20,340 bases of DNA from Folioceros fuciformis (lineage: Eukaryota; Anthocerotophyta; Anthocerotopsida; Anthocerotales), in NCBI GenBank assembly GCA_049999805.1, contig JBNGIO010005965.1, forward strand, positions 1-20,340. Direction: 5' to 3'. Position 1 is the first letter of the stretch; every line of letters starts with the position of its first letter. The notes beneath the pieces were generated by a model, which saw nothing but the letters and a program-made list of their open reading frames with translations, did no database searches and was not told where the DNA came from. The translations under genes were made by a program, and so were the position numbers. Of the stretch, positions 9,381 to 18,384 are shown one piece after another.

Positions 9381-10920
9381 CCCCATGTCTGACTGTACTG
9401 CATACTGTACTTAGTTGGAACATGGTCCACTGTGAATACACATACTGTATGTACATACTTCAACATGTTGGTTATTAGGGTGTGGAGCGTGTGGGTAACG
9501 CCTTATGCTATTTGGGTAGAGAGTTTAAAAATGGGTGGCCCACGCCATAGACGCGGCTGGGCATCGTGAGGCGGCGACCATTGGGCTGGCGCGAGCAATG
9601 GCATGCATGATCAGCTGGAGCCGCCCTGGCCTTGCTTGCTACTGCCGCCCCGGCCCCTGCCCCTGCCCAGAGGAAACGGTGAAGACTTCACACACGGCCC
9701 TTGCAAGGGCCAAGCTATCACTCATGAACCGGTATCACATCTTTGATTCTTGTCCTCTGGCCACGAGTCCAAGTCTCACTGCGCATCGTTGTGGCCACAT
9801 CTCTGCGTTTTAAGTTTTCACTAGCTCTAGTTACACTATGTATGTATGTTCATATCTATGTATGCGGTCACGCATGGCCGTGTGGTATGGTGAGCGGACA
9901 CCGACTCCAGGGTAACTGGGTATTTCGTGCCATGTTGTGCAACATCCGCGGGAGGCACGGCCCACGACTCGGCCGCTTTCCATGTACCTCCTACAATATA
10001 GGGAACAAAACCGGTGAGTGACCCAGTGCTACGGCGTCGCGCCGCCACGCTACACTCGCGCACCGCGCTTGACTAACTCCACTCCACGCCTCGGTGTGTA
10101 ATTGCACAGGGTGGTTAACAACAGTAGGGGCCGCCTGCGGCCTCGGCCAGGGTTGGGCCGGGCCGCCCACGTTGCCATTGCTCTACATAAGTCGAGCCCA
10201 ACCCAGCCCAGGCCACCGAATATTATCTCCGGATACCACCTCGTTTTGATACCACTACATTTCAATTGGCAAGTTTTGGAATGAGGCAGTCCCTTCTTCA
10301 GAGGCATCCACCACCAACTGTCTTCGCAGGTCGGGCCGTCGGGACTTACTGCCGTTGCCATTTGCTGGCCTCATCACACGCGTGTCCGTTACCATCGTGG
10401 TCGCCGGGAATGGCAGGAGCCCACATACTTTCAAAAGGCTAGAGACAAGATCACGGTGCGCGGGCCCAGACCCAGACCCGGACCCTACTCCGTTGCCATT
10501 AATGGCACTTAGATTCCTTCGCTTCTGCCCATAGTAACGGGTCATGTACCTGTCTTGTGACCTGTGCCACCACACCTGGTACTCACACAATTATTACAAC
10601 TTGTATCTCAATTATTTCAGCTTGGCCTCTCCCCAGCCCCTTCTACTGCCCAGTGCCTACTCCCTTCGGTGGGACCAGGCATCATGCCGTATCAACCTGC
10701 CAATGGCCTACACAGGATCCAGGCGCAAGCCCAGCCCACGCGCGGTGCATGTTGCCATTTTACATGGTGATCCTCTGCCTACCATCCGGATCCTTCCCCA
10801 CATCATCAGATGAAGAGTCACGTAGATACAAATTGTCCGAGACCCAAATGTTCTTGAACGATCAGGGTTTCCAATATGGCACTTACGGACGTTCATTGCA
10901 CCAGGATTATGACTGAGTAC
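9381..10920. other. GC-rich tract upstream of the bHLH gene; no gene confirmed
   Basis: Several ORFs of 60-119 codons lie on both strands, none with a domain. The most protein-like is minus 10255-10590, which has a Gly-Ser repeat (GSGSGSGP) and two NGNG motifs similar in style to the bHLH protein. It might be an upstream exon of that gene, but no splice partner can be shown. GTTGCCATT occurs four times on the plus strand (10171, 10354, 10492, 10751). ACCGGTGAGTG near 10011-10020 resembles a plus-strand splice donor. Confidence 0.35.
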
Positions 10921-11411
10921 ATTGAATGAATGTCGTTGAGTAAGAGCATTATAGCTAAAACACGATTCGGGTGTTATAGAAAGCAGTCACTTAAACATCA
11001 ACCACAAAGATAGTGATTACCTACCGAGAGAGATGGTAAACACAGCATTGAAGATTATTTTGAATAGTGTTTGATTGGAGCTTCGCTTTATGCCACTCCT
11101 CAATTATCTTGCTAAGATGGCTATAGCTTTTCAAGGTTGAGGACACATGATTTTGAGGACAGTCAACCTTTTGAACATTAGTACCTTTTAGATTTTTTCC
11201 AACTCATTCACACCCATTGGTTTCTACTCTTTTTCAAGCTACTTGTCTCTAACAACATTTCTAACCACTACATCCCCACATCTATGAATAAAGGGAAATA
11301 ACATCTTTTAGTGAAGTATCTATACTATGCTAAATTAACAAAAGGAAACTATGGATATTAACCCTTCTTGCCTTTATTCTCTCACTTGAGGTAGTCCTAG
11401 GAATCTCGAGC
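10921..11411. other. No gene seen, AT-rich
   Basis: AT-rich DNA without an ORF of coding character. It may belong to the Ty3/gypsy-type remnant on its right, but no pol motif could be read here. Confidence 0.4.
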
Positions 11412-12363
11412 ATGTCCCTGTTCAAGGATTGGGATAGTCCAAGCAGTCCCAACTCCAAGCAGTCCCAACTCCAAGCAGTACCAACTCCAAGCAGTCCCAA
11501 CTCTAGGACTACCATGTTGCATGTCTTGACCTCCTTAGCAACCTCTTGTCATGGCAGCTTCAAGCCTAAGCTCAAGATCACGTTCCAGGTTGGAAACTTT
11601 GTCTACTTGCAAAGACAACCCAGGGGACACTTTGGATAGCACTACTCACTTACATGTTTTTCAGGTATACAAAGTCAAGGACAATGGTGTGCTAATATTG
11701 CAAGGATCAAATAGGTGCACCACCAAGAACAACATAAAGAAAAGCATGCCCTATTTTGGCTCTACCATTGTTCCTGACAATTGGGTGCCTCAAGCTACTT
11801 ACTCAAGCTAGATCTACAGGAGGGTGTCATGCCATGCTAGCTATAAAGATGTAATGGTTGATTTGGCACAACCATGCTCAGGTGTTTTTGCTCTGAGCGA
11901 CTCACATGCCTATCTTAACTATGCGCTACTATCAAGAACAAACACAGACACTTGGACACATCACCCCCTATTGAAATTGGGGCGGCCACACTTGAGAGCA
12001 GCATTTGAGGCCCTTTTTCAGTAGCAAATCAATGTCACCAATTGCCTAAACACCACTTATAAAAGTTATCTAGTATTGAACTACGATGCGGTTGTACCTG
12101 TTCTTCATATGCGTCACTCTTCTTGCCTTCAGATTAGGAGTCCAGATGATATGGCTCTAGTGACTAGCCGGACTCCTCCTCACTACTCGATTCCAGCTTT
12201 AGTGAATGCTTGGGCATTGTCACTTGAGAACTACATGCTTGTAGATACTCCTAATATGCCCGGAGCAAACCTTGAAACTGTCCTTGGGTTTTCTCCGTCC
12301 ATAGTAGGTTGCATAGATTCTGAGAAGATTCGTGAGAGCATAAAGTTGATGGGGCCATCCTAG
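11412..12363 (+). pseudogene. Ty3/gypsy-type pol remnant: integrase C-terminal tail plus extension
   Basis: FKPKLKITFQVGNFVYLQRQ (about 11560-11620) followed, after a one-base frameshift near 11620, by DTLDSTTHLHVFQVYKVKDN and GVLILQGSN fits the FVYL-(K/R)RQP...TLD...VLxLxG pattern I know from the integrase tail of some plant and algal Ty3/gypsy-like polyproteins. That module binds DNA at the end of integrase. No integrase catalytic core, RT or RNase H is recognisable upstream, so only the last part remains. The second frame then runs from 11551 to 12363 with stops only at 11809 and 12022. The extra 180 or so codons (for example IRSPDDMALVTSRTPPHYSI) match nothing I know. The tail assignment is moderately sure; the extension is unknown. 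Confidence 0.5.
11445..11508 (+). repeat. Tandem repeat, four copies of a 16-base unit
   Basis: The unit AGTCCCAACTCCAAGC is at 11445-11460 and 11461-11476. A third copy with one change (C to A) is at 11477-11492, and a last degenerate copy is at 11493-11508. Sixteen is not a multiple of three, so the array changes frame with each copy. It cannot have been an old coding repeat of the adjacent pol frame. Confidence 0.9.
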
Positions 12364-12440
12364 CACATACCTACCTAAAACACATGAATTTTGCAAGATG
12401 GGGATGAAATGGTCTAGGTGGCTTGTTGAAAATAATTGTC

Positions 12441-12450
12441 AAAGGGGGGG
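12441..12450 (+). other. Possible polypurine tract after the gypsy-type pol
   Basis: AAAGGGGGGG lies about 80 bases after the end of the pol-like frame, where a plus-strand priming polypurine tract would be expected. The next bases are TCTAATGG, not the usual TG start of an LTR, so this is weak. Confidence 0.25.
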
Positions 12451-14043
12451 TCTAATGGTCTCCATATCCACTTATATGCTTCAGGGATTGGAGAATAGAG
12501 CCAAAACATTGTATAATAAATGCCATTTTTTTGCATTGTAAAGTCGGCTTCATCGACGAAGGGCAAGACAACTTCATAACTTCCCACCAGGGCGGAAACT
12601 AAACCCACTATTAGGACCATCTAGGAAGGTGTTACCCACCTGCAGACTACTTGTCCATGATCGCTGCCCTCTAGGTATTAGGCAACATGATAGCGCCTCC
12701 TGCTGATGAAACCCTCCTAAACAATAGATGGCCACATATCAATGGTGCAAGGATGTAGAAGCTAGTACATTCATATCGCTGAGTGCATGTTTGCACAATA
12801 GGGCAATTCCTTGGGTGTGAGCTGGCCGGTACCCAATCGTAATTTGCTAGTGAATGGTTGGCATGCTTCCCATAATACTGGTGCGATATGCCCTTGACGC
12901 CAACCGTATGGCTCACAACTATGGTTTTGCGGTAAACAATTTGCATAAAAAGCTACAAAACACTCGGGCAAACCATTATCTCTCCTCTATTTTGCACATG
13001 GCGTTGGGAACTGTATTCATCCTTTAAGCAAACACATAGCTTCGGTAAAAGCCAACAAAGGAATAGGAGATTTCATTTACTAAGGGTAGCAGTACAAGGA
13101 TGCAACCCTTCCATGACCAAGGTCACTGGACATTGTCTCTATAATATGACATTCCATTCTAGGGTGCATCGTGTTCCACATGTCATGATGCAGCAGCGCA
13201 AAAGTTTACTCCTCGTCATTTTTGTTTGTTCCGACATTAGTAAGTACTTCAATCACTCCCCACTCAACTCATCAAGCTTATCCCAAATTCCCTTCTTGTC
13301 AGCTGCGTATAAATGTTTCTGTGCAGTAAGGTTGAATCCATAGTCTAGAATAACCATCTCATCTAGGAGCAGCTCTTGAATGTTTTTCGGATAGATTTTC
13401 TTCCCTCCCAATCGGCCTGCCTTGCCTCGTGCTCATGTTTCGTCCCCACGGTAGATGAACTACTCCATGTATCTCCCTTCATACACATCTATATGCTCAG
13501 CTTGATACTAATGGACAAGAATACTTAGCCGCGGCCCATCTCTTCTCACGTCATCCACTTTCCCTATCCAAAAAGGCATGTTGTGTGTTTCAATGCAGCA
13601 AGGCGTTGCTATTAGCATTCGGACATTGATGTCATTAATATCACCGTTCACACGGTCCATCTCCTCCTATTGCCTACTTGCTGGTCTATACCCTCCAAGG
13701 TACATGTCACATCGAGGGAGCTCCCTTAGTAATGTCGTGTCCAAGATAGAGACATAAGGAACTTGCAGAGGCAAGGCGGTCCCCCCCTTGAGAAAAAGCT
13801 TGACACCGAACCTCCCAACCCTAGATACCCCCCTTCATCCATATGGACCATGCTACTATATTAGTTAGTGCCTGCATTCACTATGAAGGCATGGTGGGCG
13901 ACCCTGGTAACAACATCCAACATCGGCAGTGGGTCGGCGCCGACATCTTGGCAACATTACAGGAAGGAGATGGAATATGAAATCAACGTGCGTAGAAAAA
14001 TATCTCTAAGACCCACTGGACATCCACACACAAATTCATGATC
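12451..14043. other. No gene identified; probably old repeat DNA
   Basis: Short ORFs occur on both strands (minus 12414-12620 and 12671-12946, plus 13113-13343). None shows a recognisable motif, and joining them gives no domain. Runs of G or C (for example about 13780-13786) and mixed composition suggest decayed transposon sequence, but no family can be named. Confidence 0.4.
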
Positions 14044-14124
14044 TATTAAGATATATACCCAGCCCTATCTAGATAGGGATTGAGATATGAACAGTTATTA
14101 GATAAATACAGTTATTAGATAACA
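14044..14124 (+). repeat. Left LTR fragment of copia element 1
   Basis: This shares most of 14060-14107 with 16179-16227, including CTAGATAGGGATTGAGATAT and AACAGTTATTAGATAAATAC. The right copy has an extra TTGTTTAAATATATTTA-like insertion. ACAGTTATTAGATAAAT is duplicated in tandem here (14091-14107, and again from 14108). Both copies start with TA rather than the canonical TG. Confidence 0.65.
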
Positions 14125-14154
14125 TCTACTGGCTAGGCAGAAACTAACATTGTT

Positions 14155-14614
14155 GCAGCTTGGCATAAGAAAGATAAGAAGGCCAGAAACATCATCCTTT
14201 CAGCTCTCTATAGGAATATGATGCAACATACTCAAGGGCAATCAACGACACATGCAATATGGAAAGTCTTTCAAGACATGTTTGCAGCTAATGATTCCCA
14301 TGTCCCTTATAAATTGAACATGCATTTTCTATACACTTCGAATGAAGGAAAATGAAATTGTCGAACATCACATACACCGATTTCGCACCTTGCAAGCCAG
14401 GTTAGCAGCTGCTGGAGAGACCCTAACAGAATTGAAAGCAGCTACAATACTTTTAACCTCATTACCTTCAAGCTACCGGACATTTGTTAGCTCACAAGCA
14501 ACCTTACTTCGACAAGCGGGAGCAAACATTACCTTGTCTAAAGTAGTTGGAGCACTATTAGAAGAGGAATCCAGCAGAATAGGGACTGGAAGATCTTTTT
14601 CATCTAACCAGCAA
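14155..14614 (+). pseudogene. Copia gag remnant (UBN2 type)
   Basis: Gag forms the capsid-like particle of the retrotransposon. The first frame (from TGG at 14161) reads WHKKDKKARNIILSALYRNM and HAIWKVFQDMFAAN, the classic start of the UBN2-type copia gag. A one-base frameshift near 14337 leads into the frame of the ATG at 14342, with EHHIHRFRTLQARLAAAGET and ILLTSLPSSYRTFVSSQAT. The match to the family ends at about 14614 (SSRIGTGRSFSSNQ). The N-terminal part of gag and its zinc knuckle are missing. The family call is confident. Confidence 0.85.
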
Positions 14615-14642
14615 CATGTTTTGTACACTGCTTGTGGAACCC

Positions 14643-15487
14643 TACAGCTGGATCTGTCACACTACACCAAGAACATTTCATTCGTAAGATTTTAACCAAG
14701 TTTAATTTACAAGACATCAATCCTGTTGCCACCCCAGTTGCAACTGGCGTGAAATTATCACTTGAAGACTGTCCAGTTACTGATGTGGACAAGGCATAGA
14801 TGGCAGCTATCCCTTATCGAGAAGTCGTGGGTAGTTTACTCTACCTAGCCGGATGGACTAGGCCCGACATATCACAAGCTACAGGCGTTGTTTCTTGTTT
14901 CCTGTCAAATCCTGGAAAACGCCATTGGGTGGCTGTTAAACGAATCTTACGCTACTTGAAGGGCACTAGACACCATTGTCTCACATATACCAAGGAAAGT
15001 GATTTCACCCTTACCTGTTTTCAGATGCTGATTGGGTTGGCGATGTTGACAACAGGAAATTGATAGCAGCATACTGTACACTCTTATGTGGGTTAGCAAT
15101 CAGTTAGCAAAGCAAAAAGCTCTCCACAATCAGTCTCTCTTCAACGGAGGCAGAATACAGTGCACTTTCCCTCGCAGCAAGAGAAATAACTTGGATTAGG
15201 TAGTTCCTAGAAGGTATCCACATGCAGCAGACCATGCCAACTACTTTGCAGTGTGATAACCAATCAGCCATAGACCTCTTAGCGAATCCTATCTTCCATG
15301 CACGCTCAAACATATCGAAATACAGTTCCATTATATTCGACAAGCAGTCGAGCAGAAGGTGATACAGCTGGCCTATGTGCCCACAGCACAGAATGTGGCA
15401 GACCTGCTTACTAAAGGCCTGTCCAAGATGTTGCATGAATAGCACAGGTTTTTGCTGGGTCTGCATGAGGACAAGCCCAAGCAGTGA
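14643..15487 (+). pseudogene. Copia pol C-terminus (end of RT, RNase H), broken
   Basis: This copies and degrades the RNA template in the element's life cycle. The text starts near LHQEHFIRKILTKFNLQDIN and VATPVATGVKLSLEDCP, then a TAG (14797-14799), then the typical AAIPYREVVGSLLYLAGWTR and RPDISQATG, and KRILRYLKGTRHHCL. A frameshift near 15020 precedes the RNase H part SDADWVGDVDNRKLIAAYC and LSSTEAEYSALSLAARE. Stops lie near 15107 and 15199. Another one-base shift near 15308 is followed by QNVADLLTKGLSK, a TAG, and the TGA at 15485-15487. The RT catalytic YVDD region, integrase and protease are absent because gag joins this segment directly. The family call is confident. Confidence 0.85.
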
Positions 15488-16139
15488 CATCAACAACAAA
15501 GTTCTTAGGTTACCTTGCTTAGCGTTAGTACAACCAATGAGCCTACACCGCTTATGCCACCAGCAATCCATCACCTCATCTACAGAGCACAACTCGTTTA
15601 GTTAAGAACCTCACATCACCCGTGCAGCTATACCTGGATGAAGCATCACTAGACAGCAAATCAGGTTAGCAGCAAGTCACTGACACGTACCTTTTTAGGC
15701 AGTAGCTGGGTGCACTCAGCTCTGAAGGCGAGAAGGAACTCCACATCTGTCATGGATGTTCTGTCATGGAATTCAGGCAGTTCCCTTTTTCCCTGGCTGT
15801 AGCGCGCGCACCTCTCCCCTCACCTGGGTGCTCTCTAGTTTTCACTGATCTGTCACAGTTGGGTGTGTTATGCGCCAAGTTTTTGGAGGTGTCAGGATTA
15901 GGGGAGCAGGTATAACAGCGAGGATAAGCTCAAATACGTGGACAACAAGCTCCAGGTCTGAGCTCCAGGCCATCGCTCGTCTAGATCAGGCACAGCTGTG
16001 AGACTGTGAGTGGACGGGGTTGATTGCTCAACGTCTCTCCGCTCAAATCCACTAGCTTGGATAGCTCACACTTGGCGTTTTACATTTTCTATTCATATGG
16101 TTCTATTTAGCATTACTCAATATTACCGAGTTAGGTCTG
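15488..16139 (+). other. 3' untranslated part of copia element 1
   Basis: About 650 bases between the pol end and the polypurine tract hold no ORF of coding character on either strand. The minus-strand ORF at 15104-15592 is only the shadow of the RNase H region. Confidence 0.5.
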
Positions 16140-16147
16140 AGAGGGGG

Positions 16148-16341
16148 TATTAAGATATATTTGTTTAAATATATTTACAGCCCTAACTAGATAGGGATTG
16201 AGATATGAACAGTTATTAGATAAATACTTTTAGGGTTCTTCCACACCAAAAACAGTTACAACACTCTTTTGTTTATAAGACACTTTCTTGACTATAAGGC
16301 ATATACTCTTCATGCATTGTTGTCTCCTCTCAACTTGTGTC
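16148..16341 (+). repeat. Right LTR of copia element 1 (right end approximate)
   Basis: It starts directly after AGAGGGGG and shares its first part with the repeat at 14044. No clear terminal CA was found. The right boundary is a guess based on a TGATC at 16342 that also precedes 14044, and five bases could match by chance. Confidence 0.5.
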
Positions 16342-16788
16342 TGATCGTGTGCAGGTAGATTTGTTTTATGACCCATCATTGCACTGAGGCGCTGGCCAAC
16401 CGGCGCTCATCAGGTACACGACCGGCAGGGTGTGCTTGCTTTTCACACCGTGTAAAATAGCAAAACACCAATCTACATGCAGGTGAGTTTAGGGTTTTGA
16501 CCTCCAACATAACCTATTCAACCCTTGGGGTTGGAAAATGAGGTTTGAGAGAAAAGGTCAGAATCAAATCAGTGAATGAAATCAAATCAATGAAAGAATT
16601 GGAGGGCAAACCACTGGGTTCAAGAAAGCAATCGAATAGGGTAACACCTTTGAGATGAGTGATAACCTTTGGATACTCTTCGTGTTTTGTACCAACTCGC
16701 ATTGTGGACTCTAGAAAACAGCATGTGAATTAAATCAGGTTTGTCCACAAAAATTGACAAATATTGGATTGAACTGGAGTAGATCAAT
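16342..16788. other. Spacer between two copia elements, no gene seen
   Basis: Mixed sequence, GC-richer at 16385-16430 (CCGGCGCTCATCAGG). The minus-strand ORF at 16514-16702 has no recognisable domain. Confidence 0.4.
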
Positions 16789-17012
16789 TGCTATATTAAA
16801 CAATTACATTATTGATAAAAGAATATTACAATAAGAGCACTTGTCAAAGGAGGCTAACTGAACTTAAGTTATTATGAACAGACATAACCTTTCACTAAGG
16901 ACATGACTCTTAATGAAGGGGTATTAAAAATGATAATCATAATAACTCTGTACACACATACTATACATGCTAATATTACTGAACCCTAATAAATCAGCAC
17001 CTATTCTCATCA
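16789..17012 (-). repeat. 3' LTR of copia element 2
   Basis: The minus strand starts TGATGAGAATAGG right after the polypurine tract and ends near TTTAATATAGCA at 16789, giving TG...CA ends and about 224 bp. CTTTTATCAATAATG lies close to the end, as in R/U5 regions. The partner 5' LTR is outside the window, so the inner end is tentative. Confidence 0.55.
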
Positions 17013-17021
17013 CTCCCACTT
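17013..17021 (-). other. Polypurine tract of copia element 2
   Basis: AAGTGGGAG on the minus strand lies immediately before the TG of the LTR. AAGTGGGAG followed by TGnTGAGAAT is the arrangement familiar from plant copia elements. Confidence 0.6.
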
Positions 17022-17921
17022 GCTGATTATTATGGGTTGGTCAGTCTTCTCCTTTGCGAGTAGCTTGTGGAGACTATGAGTTCAGCTAGGCTTCTTGCTT
17101 GAGCGTGTGTGTTTACTCTGTGTGGCGTAAGCTTCCAATGGAGCAGGACAGTGTGAAGTCAACTCTGTACAGGTTTGCTGCTTTAGTAGCTCTTGTTTAT
17201 GCCCCATGCCATATAGCGGCTAGGCTCATAGGGCATAGGCTCAACTCTTCAAAAAACATGGCGTCTTCAGGGTCTGAGGAAAGCACATCTCCTACAAAGC
17301 GGCGCATCTACCAACGGGATCAACTAGGGCGCTTCGCAGCAGCAACAGCTAGAGCAACTGCCTTTGTGGAAAGCGCAGCACATCAACCTGCACAAACAGC
17401 GAGACAGAGTACAAGAAGAGCAAGCAGCTCAGGGCAACCCCAAGGGAGACCCTGAGGCACCACCAGGGCTGTGCTTCAAGCAAGACGATAGGAACCTGCA
17501 TTAGGGACAACGACAGTGGCGGCGGCTGCGTCTTCTCATCATTCCCACTTGACTTCACGCATCAGGACTAGTCAGCCTACAACGACTGCCCCTCAACCTC
17601 GATCCCGCACAACACCGACTACTGCCATGGGAGGTCTGAGGGGCATGTCACGTGAAGACATCCATTCTCGAGCAACAGTAGAATGGCGCCGCTTCAATCG
17701 TGGTGAGTTTGAGTATGCTACTTCTGATCAACGCCCTCATGTTCCGCCCAGGTTCCCAATTCCTGCAAATGTGATGTCAGAAACAAGAATTGTAACCCCT
17801 AGCAATTGGGAGAAGCCCGGAAGTCCTCTCTGGTACAGGTGCACATCTACTGGACTAGTGATGAAACACATTGAGCTACAGCTATGCTGGGAATACAAAG
17901 ATCACATCATAAGTGTCTATA

Positions 17922-18136
17922 GTAAGTCTTCACACCAACTTACGTCTATTCCTCTGTACTTAAAACAGTTAGTATAGGCAATGTCTTCACACCAACTTAC
18001 GTCTATTCTTCTGTACTTAAAACAGTTAGTATAGGCAATCTGATTGTTTCCTTTGTGTTTGACCTGGAAAGGTCTTAACTCCTTGTTGACCTGTGTCAAT
18101 TGTCTGTGAATCATACTCCCATTGTCTACCAAATAG
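17922..18136 (+). other. Predicted intron of the antisense ORF
   Basis: GTAAGT at its start, AG at its end and preserved frame on both sides support an intron. Most of its first half is a 57-base tandem duplication. No transcript evidence is available. Confidence 0.4.
17926..18039 (+). repeat. Tandem duplication, two copies of 57 bases
   Basis: 17926-17982 and 17983-18039 are the same except for one base (ATTCCTCTG versus ATTCTTCTG). Each begins GTCTTCACACCAACTTACG and ends TAGTATAGGCAAT. The near-identity points to a recent duplication. Confidence 0.95.
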
Positions 18137-18384
18137 GATCTGAAGATAGATTGGAAGAAGAGAACAGCCTCGACATAAAGGAGAGAATTTCTTATTAGGA
18201 GAGGAGGAAAAGGTTTTCTCCTCGCAATGAAGATGAAACTTTCTCTTCAAAGTCTGTGGACCGTGACTCCTGGGATAAATATGATGATTCAACAAGCTCT
18301 GAGAGCAAGAGATCTTTCCAATCTCCACCAGGAAATTCAGGCAATGATGACAGTAATGACTGGGGTTGTAACTCGCTTGGTTGG

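Larger units (their letters stand above)
14044..16341 (+). mobile_element. Ty1/copia element 1, internally deleted and dead
   Basis: LTR-like direct repeats flank a gag remnant and the last part of pol. The left repeat starts at 14044 and the right at 16148, both with TATTAAGATATAT and a shared stretch GATAGGGATTGAGATATGAA. The right copy is preceded by a polypurine tract, AGAGGGGG (16140-16147). The left LTR is mostly lost, with no primer-binding site, and gag begins within about 110 bases. Protease, integrase and most of RT are missing. The right boundary near 16341 is a guess. Several in-frame stops show the copy is inactive. Confidence 0.7.

Noticed and set aside
9535-10916. Short ORFs on both strands in the GC-rich upstream tract
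   Set aside because: No domain, no consistent frame and no supported splice pairs; only the minus ORF at 10255-10590 was mentioned as a weak possibility.
12414-12971. Minus-strand ORFs as a possible transposase
   Set aside because: No DDE, RT or zinc-finger motif could be read and the stops are frequent.
15104-15592. Minus-strand ORF of 162 codons
   Set aside because: It lies antisense to recognisable copia RNase H (STEAEY, ADLLTK) and has no motif of its own.
14039-16346. TGATC on both sides of copia element 1 as target-site duplication
   Set aside because: Five bases match, but the inner right edge would lack the terminal CA and a chance match is likely.
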